Assembly (NCBI GenBank): GCA_902799345.1
Contig: CADBZW010000005.1
Location: 1 to 64,000 of the forward strand
DNA from: an uncultured Bacteroidia bacterium
Lineage (GTDB): Bacteria > Bacteroidota > Bacteroidia > Bacteroidales > F082
Reading direction: 5' to 3'
DNA: 64,000 nt
Shown: in pieces, positions 1 to 8,172 of the stretch
Layout: each line of letters begins with the position of its first letter
Numbering within the stretch: position 1 is the first letter of the stretch
Notes under the pieces: model-generated
What the model was told of the DNA's origin: nothing
Databases searched by the model: none
Seen by the model: the letters and a program-made list of their open reading frames with translations, nothing else
Program-made: the position numbers and the translations under genes

Positions 1-58
1 CCATCTCCATTTTTTCTTCTTGACTGAATTTCTTCCGTCTCTTTTTGATTCTCTCCAT
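1..58 (-). CDS. 5' end of a CDS cut by the window edge, possibly a transposase
   Basis: On the minus strand an ATG at 58-56 opens a frame that stays open to the left edge. The visible 19 residues begin MERIKKRRKKFSQEEK. A strongly basic start of the form K-R-R-K-x-F-S/T-x-E is common in IS3-type OrfA and related helix-turn-helix transposase proteins, but this is too short to assign. If it is a transposase it marks the left border of the defence island. Only the start is visible; product unknown. Confidence 0.3.
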   Translation of the reverse strand, partial: MERIKKRRKKFSQEEKMEM

Positions 59-62
59 TTTT

Positions 63-80
63 GTTGACTATTGTGTCAAC
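63..80. repeat. Short perfect inverted repeat in front of the left-edge CDS
   Basis: GTTGAC at 63-68 and GTCAAC at 75-80 are inverted copies separated by six bases. The repeat lies five bases upstream of the left-edge start codon. It could be an operator or part of an insertion-sequence end; neither can be decided from the fragment. Confidence 0.35.
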
Positions 81-123
81 TTTTTTCAGCGTAAGACAGT
101 AAGGGTTGGGTAAGCCTAGCCTT

Positions 124-472
124 CCAGCAGCCATGTCATGCCGACGCTGGGCTGTGCGATCATTGTATTTCCGTCCTTTTGTCTTGAAACAAAAGGACCA
201 AAAATTCAAGGCCGACATCATGGGCCTAACGCACATGGCGGGCGCCCCTCCCCCATGTCGGCCGGGCCCACGCGCCCTACCCGGTCGGTCTTTGGCGTTC
301 CCATTCTCTCAGAGCGAAGCAATCATGTCTTGCCAGCTTGGGCAATATCCAGCAGCCATATCATGCCTGCATAGGCTCGTGCGCTGGCGGGCATCTATGG
401 CTGCGGCAGGATTCAGCAGCCATGTCATCCCCACGCTGGCATGTGCGGTAGCATGGGATCTATGGCTGCGGC
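124..472. repeat. Repeat-rich non-coding spacer with interspersed direct and inverted motifs
   Basis: No convincing gene is seen between about 59 and 621. Within it a CAGCAGCCATGTCAT-type unit occurs three times (near 124-158, 349-383 and 412-448, the second with substitutions). An ATCTATGGCTGCGGC unit occurs twice (393-407 and 458-472). The cores GCAGCCAT and ATGGCTGC are inverted versions of each other, so several hairpins are possible. The short ORFs here have low-complexity, shadow-like translations. The spacer separates the left-edge fragment from the methyltransferase operon. Confidence 0.5.
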
Positions 473-571
473 CTGTCATTGTCATCTGTCCTATTATTAA
501 AACCCGACATTGCATATCGGGGTGTGTTTTAAAATAATGCCATATTTTTCATATCAATTTGAAAAAATGTC

Positions 572-579
572 TATTTTTG
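572..579 (+). promoter_or_regulatory. Candidate -7 element for the methyltransferase operon
   Basis: TATTTTTG matches the Bacteroidota -7 consensus TAnnTTTG and lies about 43 bases before the methyltransferase ATG. No well-spaced -33 TTG was found, so the assignment rests on the -7 element and position only. Confidence 0.4.
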
Positions 580-621
580 CAGTATCTATATAAATAAAGG
601 TGTAGAACCAATCTACATCAG

Positions 622-1926
622 ATGGGTAGCAAAATGGAAATCAACCATTTACATAACAAGCTCGAGACTATCAAAATGGAAGGCATATTAGATGGTGAAA
701 ATGCTGACCGAAAAGAAAACCTCCATAGGCTTTTCATGTATCCTGCGATGATGGTTCCTGCCACGCAAAGCGCTATTATTGAAGCCTTTTCACACGAGCT
801 GCCTAATAGTATTCTCGCCATCGACCCTTACATGGGTTCGGGAACGGCTCTGCTTTCATGCATGGAATTTGGATTTGATGTTTATGGACAAGACATCAAC
901 CCTTTCGCCGTATTACTATCACAAGCCAAAACCACCAATTACGACATTGCACAATTAAACGACTCTTTCGAAAAAGTAAAACAACACATTGAGAACGACA
1001 AAAGCACCAACATCGAGGTTTCATTTAATACGATTGACAAGTGGTTTACTAAAGATGCCCAAATAGCGTTTTCAAGAATACGAAGAGCCATCATGGATGA
1101 GCCAAACGGCAACATCCGTAAGTTTCTTTGGGTTTTAATGTCGGAAGCCATCAGAACTGGTAGTAATGACAGGACTTCTACATTCAAATTGCACCAAAGA
1201 GACCCTGAAGAGCTTGAACGACGCCATGTGGACAACATCAAAAACTTTCTCGAATATGTTCAACAGGGCGTTTCCGATTTCAAGTATTTTCAAGACAAAA
1301 TCCATGAAAAGAATTGCCGTTATGGAAATGCCACGATTAAATGGGGAAACACACAAAAGGGAATAGACTCTGAACAAAAATTTGGCCTCCTTGTTTCTTC
1401 TCCCCCATACGGTGACAACCATACGACCGTAACCTACGGACAAACATCCTATCTTCCTTTGCAATGGATTGACCCCAAAGACATTGACTGCCCATACGAT
1501 TACTTGAAAACCACACAGGAAATTGACCGTCAGAGTCTTGGCGGGTCAATCAATAGGAAAGCTCTTTCTGGACAAAGAAACCGGCTCATCGAAAAATCGA
1601 AGAGTTTTGAGGATTTTTATTTTTCTATCCCTGAAGAAGATAGGGAACGTTACAACAAAACCATTAGCTTTATTGCTGACTTTGACGAAAGTCTAGACAG
1701 TATTACCTCGGTAATGGACAAAGATGCTTTCTTTATTTGGACAATCGGAAACAGGACTGTTGGAGGCAGGGAAATTCCCAATGCTCGAATACTTATAGAC
1801 TTAATGCAATATCGTGGATTTGAATTGTTTTTCAGTGCTGACAGACAAATCTCCAACAAAACCCAGCCGAAAAAGAACAATTTCTCCAAAACTATGGACA
1901 AAGAGGATATTTTGATATTCCATTAA
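622..1926 (+). CDS. DNA methyltransferase (N6-adenine/N4-cytosine type)
   Basis: A 434-residue S-adenosylmethionine-dependent DNA amino-methyltransferase. Motif I reads DPYMGSGT at about residues 68-75 and is followed by the acidic loop GQDINPFA. The catalytic motif IV reads SSPPYGDN at about 258-265. The SPPY form is typical of N4-cytosine enzymes but also occurs in adenine enzymes, so the methylated base is not decided. Motif I precedes motif IV. No restriction endonuclease domain is visible in the protein. It is the first gene of a tight three-gene operon, with the next start 11 bases after its stop. Base composition looks more AT-rich than the downstream regions, consistent with recent acquisition. 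An alternative start at 634 is possible. Confidence 0.85.
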   Translation: MGSKMEINHLHNKLETIKMEGILDGENADRKENLHRLFMYPAMMVPATQSAIIEAFSHELPNSILAIDPYMGSGTALLSCMEFGFDVYGQDINPFAVLLSQAKTTNYDIAQLNDSFEKVKQHIENDKSTNIEVSFNTIDKWFTKDAQIAFSRIRRAIMDEPNGNIRKFLWVLMSEAIRTGSNDRTSTFKLHQRDPEELERRHVDNIKNFLEYVQQGVSDFKYFQDKIHEKNCRYGNATIKWGNTQKGIDSEQKFGLLVSSPPYGDNHTTVTYGQTSYLPLQWIDPKDIDCPYDYLKTTQEIDRQSLGGSINRKALSGQRNRLIEKSKSFEDFYFSIPEEDRERYNKTISFIADFDESLDSITSVMDKDAFFIWTIGNRTVGGREIPNARILIDLMQYRGFELFFSADRQISNKTQPKKNNFSKTMDKEDILIFH

Positions 1927-1937
1927 AACAGAATTGA

Positions 1938-4403
1938 ATGAAGGATCCCAAATTTGATATCAACCCTCATGTCATCAGACAACTAGGTGCCGAGTTGGTT
2001 ACTGACCAAACGACTGCATTGATGGAATTGGTAAAGAATTCCTACGATGCTGATGCTGATTATGTAATAATCACTATCAACACCAAAGACACCCTTGATG
2101 AACAAGATTTGTTCTATCCGAACAAAAAAGGATATATCATTGTCGAGGACAATGGCTTTGGCATGGATGAAGATACCATCCTCAATTCATGGTTGGTTAT
2201 ATCCTATTCAAACAAGCGTCCAGTTGACGGCGTAAAACCAAAAACCCCAAAAGGACGCACACCGCTTGGAGATAAAGGATTGGGAAGGCTTAGCACGCAA
2301 AGATTGGCTCAAGTTTGTGAAATCTATACAAAGAAAGAGAATGGAACAGCCATCCATGTTGGATTTGATTGGGACACGTTTGATACTGCTAATAAACTTC
2401 AAGATGTGACCGTAAAATACGACGAATCCCATCTTAATTATTCTCACGGCACAAAGCTTGTTTTGACAGGAATCAATGATGATGATTATTGGAGAGGCAA
2501 GAACCTTGAATTGTTCAAATCATCAATCTGCAAATTGATTTCCCCATACAAAGAACTTAGACCATTTAATGTTTATTTGTCTATCAATGGAGAAGACATA
2601 AACATAACACATGAGGTGGGTAAATTAAACCAATTGAGCATTTCGGAAATAGAGTTTCAGTATAAAGATGGCTTGATGAAATTCGACTTGAACATCCGTA
2701 TGCGAAAACTGATAGGAAACGACTATTGTTTGTATGAAAAGATTATCCTACCGGATAACGGCAAGAGGTTTCTTGAGTTTTTCTTTAATGACAAGAAAAG
2801 ATCATCTTTATTCAAATTGTCTGATGGAGATTTTTGGTTGAATGTCCATCAAGAATTTAGATTAAATGAGTTAACGGACAAAAGTTTATTTGAAAACAAT
2901 AGCATTGCTGACCCAGGTGATTTCTTTGGTCAAATACAAGAGTTTTATTTCTATAACAACACAAATAATAGCGATTGGTGGACTCAGTTATATTCAAACT
3001 TTGATGAGTATAGAGCCTTTATAAAAAACCAAGTCGGCATTAGAATTTATCGGAATGGGTTTTCCGTAAAGCCTTATGGTATTACTGATGGAGACGATTG
3101 GCTTAACCTGGGAAAAGGCCAAACAAGCAACTCCTCATTCTATGGCCTCAGACCTCACAATGTTATCGGATTTGTTTCCATTGATGAATCTATAAACAAA
3201 GAGCTAAAGGATAAAACAGACAGAGAAGGTATCATTGAAAACGAGTATTACCGTAATTTCTATGCATTAATAACTGAGGTCATAAGAAGGTCAAACCAAG
3301 AAATGGAAAACCTTCGAAGAAGCTACAACGAATACCGTTCCTCATTATCATCCGAAAACACAAAAATCAAGTCAATAAAAGAAGCCTTCGACACAATTAC
3401 AGAACAAGCTGAAAAAGGCAAAAGAATCGCTTCATCCTATGCTCAAACTCAAGCCAAGCTCGATTCTGCACAAAAGCAGGTCAAAAAAGCATTGGAGAAC
3501 AGTAAAACCGATTTGTTTGAGCAATCCACTGATTCTGCAACCATTCAAGCTTTACAAGATATTTCCAAATTATTGGAAGAATCGAAACAAGTGCTTGAAG
3601 AAGCCAATGTGGTTTTGAATGACTCAAAGTATTTAGAGGAAGCTTGCAATTTGATACAACCAAAACTGGAATTGTTGGAAGAACAATTAGCTGATTTTTC
3701 TGAATTGGCTTCACTTGGTTTAGTTTCCGAAATGGTATCACACGACTTGGGAGGAATCGCCAACCGCTTGCTTGGAAAAAGTACAGAATTAGAGCAACAG
3801 CTCAAACAATCTGAAGAAATCAGCATCAATCAAATATACAGCCTTATCAATTTTATCAAGACGACCGTTGCTTCGTTGAAATCTCAAATGAAGCATTTGG
3901 ATTCCTCGATGAAATATACCCGTGAAAAGAAAGAGACTTTCAAAATAGGCGAAATGCTGAAAGAAGAAGAAATAGCATACTATCAAAACAAACCCAATTG
4001 CTCGCATATAGATTTTCGGTGTATTGTTGGGAATGACTTTGCCGTAACCATGAACAAAGGAAAGTTTATCCAAGTGATGGACAATCTCATCAACAACTCT
4101 ATATACTGGTTGAATGCCTACCAAAACAAATTATCAGGCAAACCAACCATCTCAATCCGAGTTGACCATCCTTGGGTTTATGTTGAAGATAATGGCTTAG
4201 GAGTTGACCCGACCATAGAAGAAGGATTGTTTGAGCCTTTTGCCACCCGGAAGCCCAAAGGTGAAGGTAGGGGTTTGGGGCTTTTCATTGTTCGCCAATT
4301 GTTGGACAATGTTGGCTGTGAAATCTTTCTCGATCCCATTAGGAATGAGCACAAACGCCGTTATCGTTTTTCTATCAATTTGTCTAATGTTATAACTAAA
4401 TAA
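1938..4403 (+). CDS. Dual GHKL ATPase: MORC-like N-terminus, histidine-kinase-like C-terminus
   Basis: An 821-residue predicted cytoplasmic protein with two separate Bergerat-fold (GHKL) modules. The first has an N-box ALMELVKNSYDADA (about residues 27-40), a G1 box VEDNGFGM (69-76) and a G2 box GDKGLGRLS (111-119), the layout of Hsp90/MutL/MORC-type ATPases. A long charged coiled coil occupies roughly 440-580. It is followed by a phosphoacceptor-like segment VSEMVSHDLGG with a histidine at 602. A second ATPase has N-box MDNLINNS (about 715-722), G1 VEDNGLGV (about 748) and G2 GEGRGLGLF (about 775). No membrane segment or sensor domain is visible. It lies between the methyltransferase and a receiver-like protein (2-base gap to the next start). 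This suggests an intracellular two-component-like relay, perhaps coupling DNA or methylation state to a response. MORC-like ATPases are known in bacterial restriction-modification neighbourhoods. The specific function is inferred. Confidence 0.8.
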   Translation: MKDPKFDINPHVIRQLGAELVTDQTTALMELVKNSYDADADYVIITINTKDTLDEQDLFYPNKKGYIIVEDNGFGMDEDTILNSWLVISYSNKRPVDGVKPKTPKGRTPLGDKGLGRLSTQRLAQVCEIYTKKENGTAIHVGFDWDTFDTANKLQDVTVKYDESHLNYSHGTKLVLTGINDDDYWRGKNLELFKSSICKLISPYKELRPFNVYLSINGEDINITHEVGKLNQLSISEIEFQYKDGLMKFDLNIRMRKLIGNDYCLYEKIILPDNGKRFLEFFFNDKKRSSLFKLSDGDFWLNVHQEFRLNELTDKSLFENNSIADPGDFFGQIQEFYFYNNTNNSDWWTQLYSNFDEYRAFIKNQVGIRIYRNGFSVKPYGITDGDDWLNLGKGQTSNSSFYGLRPHNVIGFVSIDESINKELKDKTDREGIIENEYYRNFYALITEVIRRSNQEMENLRRSYNEYRSSLSSENTKIKSIKEAFDTITEQAEKGKRIASSYAQTQAKLDSAQKQVKKALENSKTDLFEQSTDSATIQALQDISKLLEESKQVLEEANVVLNDSKYLEEACNLIQPKLELLEEQLADFSELASLGLVSEMVSHDLGGIANRLLGKSTELEQQLKQSEEISINQIYSLINFIKTTVASLKSQMKHLDSSMKYTREKKETFKIGEMLKEEEIAYYQNKPNCSHIDFRCIVGNDFAVTMNKGKFIQVMDNLINNSIYWLNAYQNKLSGKPTISIRVDHPWVYVEDNGLGVDPTIEEGLFEPFATRKPKGEGRGLGLFIVRQLLDNVGCEIFLDPIRNEHKRRYRFSINLSNVITK

Positions 4404-4405
4404 TT

Positions 4406-6016
4406 ATGGAAGCCAATCCCCCCGTTGATGCCATTAACACCAAAGAAATTGTATTAAAACTATTAGAAACAAGACATATCTCTAAAGTCATATATGTTGA
4501 TGAAGACTTTGATTCGAAGGCTTACTATCCTTTTTTTAGGAGTTTCGTGAAAGTCAATTCGTCTGATCCAAGAATACCATTTAACGTGATTGATCCAGCG
4601 GTTGCTGAGGGTCATTTTGATGCTTGGTGGGAAGATTCGACCGAAGAAGCAAAAATGAACGCCATCCATGAACTCTCTATTTCTTGCGACAAGACAGATA
4701 TTCAAAGAACACTAATAGATGTCTTTGGAGAAGAGCGTTTAACTTGTTATTCTCCAAACGAGTTTGTTTCATTTAAAGACTCAAATCCCATCATTGACGA
4801 AGACCATCAAATTCTTGTTTTAATGGATCAAGAATTAGTTGGTTATGGCAAAGGTTTCGATTATTTAAAATCATTTGAAAATCAAAGATTTGTTCAGTGT
4901 GGATTGTTTTCCCAAACTTTTTCTATTGACGAAGAAATATCAAGTTGGAATACCATATGCGATTATTCTCCTTGCGTATATCCTTTATCAAAAAGTAGGT
5001 TTACAAACAATGATCCCAACTGCATAATAGAAGGTTTAAGAAACATACTTTGGTTAAGACAAATCTCTGAAATCAAGAGCCTTTATTCTGACTTGCTCTC
5101 TAAAGCTGTCACAGAAACATCATCATATTTATCTCAACTTGACCCTGCCACTTTCGATTACTTCGTAATGAAAAAATCCGGGAAAGAAGGATGTTGGGAG
5201 TTTGAGACATTACACCGAATTGGATGTCTTAAACTCAATCAACTCCTGGAAAAGGATATGTTTGAAAGGTCGTTTGAAGCATTTCAGAAACAGACATACG
5301 ATTTACGAGTTATTAGACAAATTGATGAAAATACTATCCCTAAGGTAACCGATTACGCAAAAGACATCAACCAACTTGACCTGTATTTAGACGGCAACAT
5401 AATTAATCGCTTTTATAGCCAAATTGGTAATGGGGATGTATTCCAAGTTGGTGAAAAACTCTTTATGCTTCTTTGCCAGCCTTGTAATCTAGAAATCAGA
5501 GGAAAGGGGGAAAGAAATGAAAAGAGTTTTGTCTATTTAGTTCCCATGGAAACCCATAAAACAAAAACCATGAGAGAACTGAAAGAAACGATGAAAGAAT
5601 TTCAGATTTCAAACAGTCGCATTATCACATATCAAAGCCAAGAATATGTTTTGAATTATAGCGAAGCACTGCCAACAGACATCCGAGTTTTAGATTTAGT
5701 GTCATATAATAATGAAGGCAAGGTTACAACAGAAATCGACATAAGCTCCCTATCAAAAATCATTCAGCCAAATATGCAAAAAAGATATGCTACGCTCATG
5801 ACCTCTTTCGAAGGAGCTGTTGATAATAATATGGCAAGTGATGAAGAAGTTGATATACAAACCATTGCCATTCAACATGGCAAATTAGACAAAGAAACTA
5901 TAAATAAATTGTCTATTACTCGTGTAGCGAGACTTAAAGACCCGAGGGCACAAGAGTGCTTACAAGAACTTATGGCCTATCTCAGCCGTCCTGCCTATCC
6001 CATGGATTTGGAATAA
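4406..6016 (+). CDS. Receiver-like protein, partner of the dual-GHKL ATPase
   Basis: A 536-residue protein of no named family that I recognise. Residues about 26-205 show the signature order of a response-regulator receiver. There is an acidic strand end IYVDEDF (D32, D34), a central VLMDQEL with candidate phosphoacceptor D141, a CGLFSQTF segment giving S169/T171, and PLSKSRF with K196. A long insertion separates the first strand from the central Asp. The C-terminal 330 residues contain a GEKLFMLLCQPCNLEIRGKG segment but no recognised catalytic motif. It is the last gene of the operon and ends 15 bases before the convergent brxL stop. Pairing with the upstream histidine-kinase-like protein makes it the probable relay output or effector. 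The receiver call is by motif order only. Confidence 0.6.
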   Translation: MEANPPVDAINTKEIVLKLLETRHISKVIYVDEDFDSKAYYPFFRSFVKVNSSDPRIPFNVIDPAVAEGHFDAWWEDSTEEAKMNAIHELSISCDKTDIQRTLIDVFGEERLTCYSPNEFVSFKDSNPIIDEDHQILVLMDQELVGYGKGFDYLKSFENQRFVQCGLFSQTFSIDEEISSWNTICDYSPCVYPLSKSRFTNNDPNCIIEGLRNILWLRQISEIKSLYSDLLSKAVTETSSYLSQLDPATFDYFVMKKSGKEGCWEFETLHRIGCLKLNQLLEKDMFERSFEAFQKQTYDLRVIRQIDENTIPKVTDYAKDINQLDLYLDGNIINRFYSQIGNGDVFQVGEKLFMLLCQPCNLEIRGKGERNEKSFVYLVPMETHKTKTMRELKETMKEFQISNSRIITYQSQEYVLNYSEALPTDIRVLDLVSYNNEGKVTTEIDISSLSKIIQPNMQKRYATLMTSFEGAVDNNMASDEEVDIQTIAIQHGKLDKETINKLSITRVARLKDPRAQECLQELMAYLSRPAYPMDLE

Positions 6017-6031
6017 ACTTCTGTTTTCTTA

Positions 6032-8143
6032 TTACTCCGTTCTACGGTAGGTGATTTTACACTGTAAGCAGGGACGAAGGGCGAGGTCGTAAGTGCCCAT
6101 TTGGAAATAGTTGCGGTTCTCTTTGTCGGGGTTGAGGTCTTTGTAGATGTGGATGCCACGACCGAGGATGATTTCCCAATGGGTATCGGTGCGGATGCAA
6201 CGGTCATGCAGGTTGGGGTCAATCTCGTAGAGGAATTGCATATCGGTGCTTTCATTATCTTCGAGGGTTTCTTTGATGGAGCGTAGATCCTCATCGATGC
6301 GCAAGCGAATGGCTTCGTCTTCAGATGTATTGTTGGTGACCAACTTGAAGCATTTGCATGTGCCGGTCTTGACCAGCATTTCAATGAAGCGCACGAGGTT
6401 GGTCATCTGATAAGGATGTGACAAATATGGCTCTTCGAGCTGGACGATTTTGGCACCATCCATATAGGCTGCAAATAGTTCGTCGTAGCTGTAGCCGGTA
6501 TCGCCATAGCTGATATCGATGGACTTTTCTGTTGGGACGGGCTTGCCTTCAGGAATGGGCAGCGGTGCGGGTTGCTCTTCTTCCTGCTTCTCATCCTCTG
6601 GCTCAGCAGGGACAACGATGTCGGGATATTTGCGTGGGTTTTGTGTGGCTGGTGAATAACGGCTTTCGGGGCAATAGACGACCACTTTCTTCCCCTCTCT
6701 GTTGATGTATGACATATTGATGTTGGCATACTCATCATCAGGCTTGCGCTTGTTAAGTTGTTCCTTGACACGGCGACGGCCTTCGATGGCATATTCCACA
6801 ATCTCATCAAAATCCTTATCTGTGAACTCACCATAAGGGAATAATAGCTTGATAAAACCTGAAATGGTTTTTTGCAAAGCTCTGCTGTCGCGGCCCTCGA
6901 TGCCATCGCCTTTTTTGAGGCGTTGATTGACGAGGCCTACATAATCGCTATCGTGGGTAAACAAATAGTGTAGAATTTCGGAAAGGTAGTCGGTAATGAG
7001 GCCGTAGTTGTTGTTGTAGCTGCTATCATCGATTTTGGGAATCTCCCAACCGGGGATGTAGTTGTAGATACGGTCGATGATGGCGAGGTCGAAGGCTGGC
7101 GGCAATGTGATAAGAAGGTCGTGATTATAGGAGTTGACAATGGTGGGGATATTAAGGTCGAAATTGCCGACGAAGGAGAAGCTGGCGTAGCCAGTGACTT
7201 CCTGACCACGGGAGAAACGACCGTTGGCCATGTAGTCCTTCATGATTTGAACGGTATCAGAATCTTTGATTTTCATCTTGGCCACCTCGTCGAAAGCGAC
7301 ATTATCCCAATAGCCTACAGCACCGACTTGGCGGCGCTGGTTGTTGTAGAGCAATGTGGCAGTGCTGGCCTGACCTCCCGACAACAGCGTTGAATAAGGC
7401 GAAAATTCTGAATAGAAGAATGACTTACCCGTGCTGCGTCCACCAAGTTCGATGCTATTGTAGTTGCTCTGAACGAGGGGCAAGAAACGGGAAAGGATGT
7501 GGAATTTGAGGCGGCGACCGTCTTTGTCGCCTTTGAGCTTGCGGGAACGCTCAGCAAGCCAATCGGGATTGATGCCAATGCTACGGATGAGGATGTCAAT
7601 CCATTCGTCGGTGGTGAACTGCTTGCGGGCTTCCATGAACTGGTTGACATCGAAGCGACCGATTTGGATGGGACGAAGATCTTCGACATAGAAAGCGTAG
7701 TTGTCTTCTTCTACCTCGTTGTATGCGAGCGTGACCTCAGCCCAGATACCACTTTCGAGCAGCTTCTCATTCTTTTGATAGAACTGCGGATTGATGGCAA
7801 TGCGCGATGAGCCGAAGTTTTCCATTTCTGCCCAATAGCGTTTTTCGCGTTCCACATACTTCACATGGATTTTGTCAATGAACTTATGGTGCTTCTCCTG
7901 CTCCACCTTGGACTGGGCCTTGTTGGATTCATCGGGGCGCACATAATTGCGTTCAATGATTTTGAGCACAGCCTTTTTGCCTTCCTCAATCTCTTCTGGA
8001 TCATCGGAAGCGCAATAGCGCGACAGAAGAAACTCCAGCACAAAGGATGGCACATTGACTGCGCGTTTGATTTCGTGAAGCAGGTCTTTACGAACGACCT
8101 TGCCGGGGAACAAATCTACGAGTTTGGCATCTAATTTATCCAT
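6032..8143 (-). CDS. brxL: BrxL-type AAA+ protein with an MIT_C (PLD-like) C-terminus instead of Lon protease
   Basis: A 703-residue last gene of the BREX operon. The N-terminal ~500 residues read as a normal BrxL: start MDKLDAKLVDLFPGKVVRKD, a CASDDPEEIEEG segment, Walker A LGGRSTGKS near residue 235, and the DNVAFDEVAKMK and IMKDYMANGRFSRG blocks. Usual BrxL proteins end in a Lon-like Ser-Lys protease domain; no such signature is seen here. After an acidic, proline-rich linker (about 510-545) the last ~155 residues carry YSYDELFAAYMDG, EEPYLSHPYQMTNLVRFIE, NLHDRCIRTDTHWEIILGRG and LRPCLQCK. This order matches the MIT_C domain known from MITD1, a phospholipase-D-fold module without the canonical HKD motifs. 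BrxL is a hexameric DNA-binding AAA+ factor needed for BREX defence in studied systems. The altered tail may change its target. Confidence 0.85.
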   Translation of the reverse strand: MDKLDAKLVDLFPGKVVRKDLLHEIKRAVNVPSFVLEFLLSRYCASDDPEEIEEGKKAVLKIIERNYVRPDESNKAQSKVEQEKHHKFIDKIHVKYVEREKRYWAEMENFGSSRIAINPQFYQKNEKLLESGIWAEVTLAYNEVEEDNYAFYVEDLRPIQIGRFDVNQFMEARKQFTTDEWIDILIRSIGINPDWLAERSRKLKGDKDGRRLKFHILSRFLPLVQSNYNSIELGGRSTGKSFFYSEFSPYSTLLSGGQASTATLLYNNQRRQVGAVGYWDNVAFDEVAKMKIKDSDTVQIMKDYMANGRFSRGQEVTGYASFSFVGNFDLNIPTIVNSYNHDLLITLPPAFDLAIIDRIYNYIPGWEIPKIDDSSYNNNYGLITDYLSEILHYLFTHDSDYVGLVNQRLKKGDGIEGRDSRALQKTISGFIKLLFPYGEFTDKDFDEIVEYAIEGRRRVKEQLNKRKPDDEYANINMSYINREGKKVVVYCPESRYSPATQNPRKYPDIVVPAEPEDEKQEEEQPAPLPIPEGKPVPTEKSIDISYGDTGYSYDELFAAYMDGAKIVQLEEPYLSHPYQMTNLVRFIEMLVKTGTCKCFKLVTNNTSEDEAIRLRIDEDLRSIKETLEDNESTDMQFLYEIDPNLHDRCIRTDTHWEIILGRGIHIYKDLNPDKENRNYFQMGTYDLALRPCLQCKITYRRTE

Positions 8144-8172
8144 ATAGCGTTTTGTTTATTATCAGTGAAAGA

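Noticed and set aside
622..1926. Methyltransferase as part of a classical restriction-modification pair
   Set aside because: No restriction endonuclease motif is visible in the operon; its neighbours are signalling-type ATPase and receiver-like proteins.
6032..6500. BrxL as a truncated or frameshifted Lon-type protein
   Set aside because: The protein has normal total length, one intact frame and a coherent replacement domain at the C-terminus.
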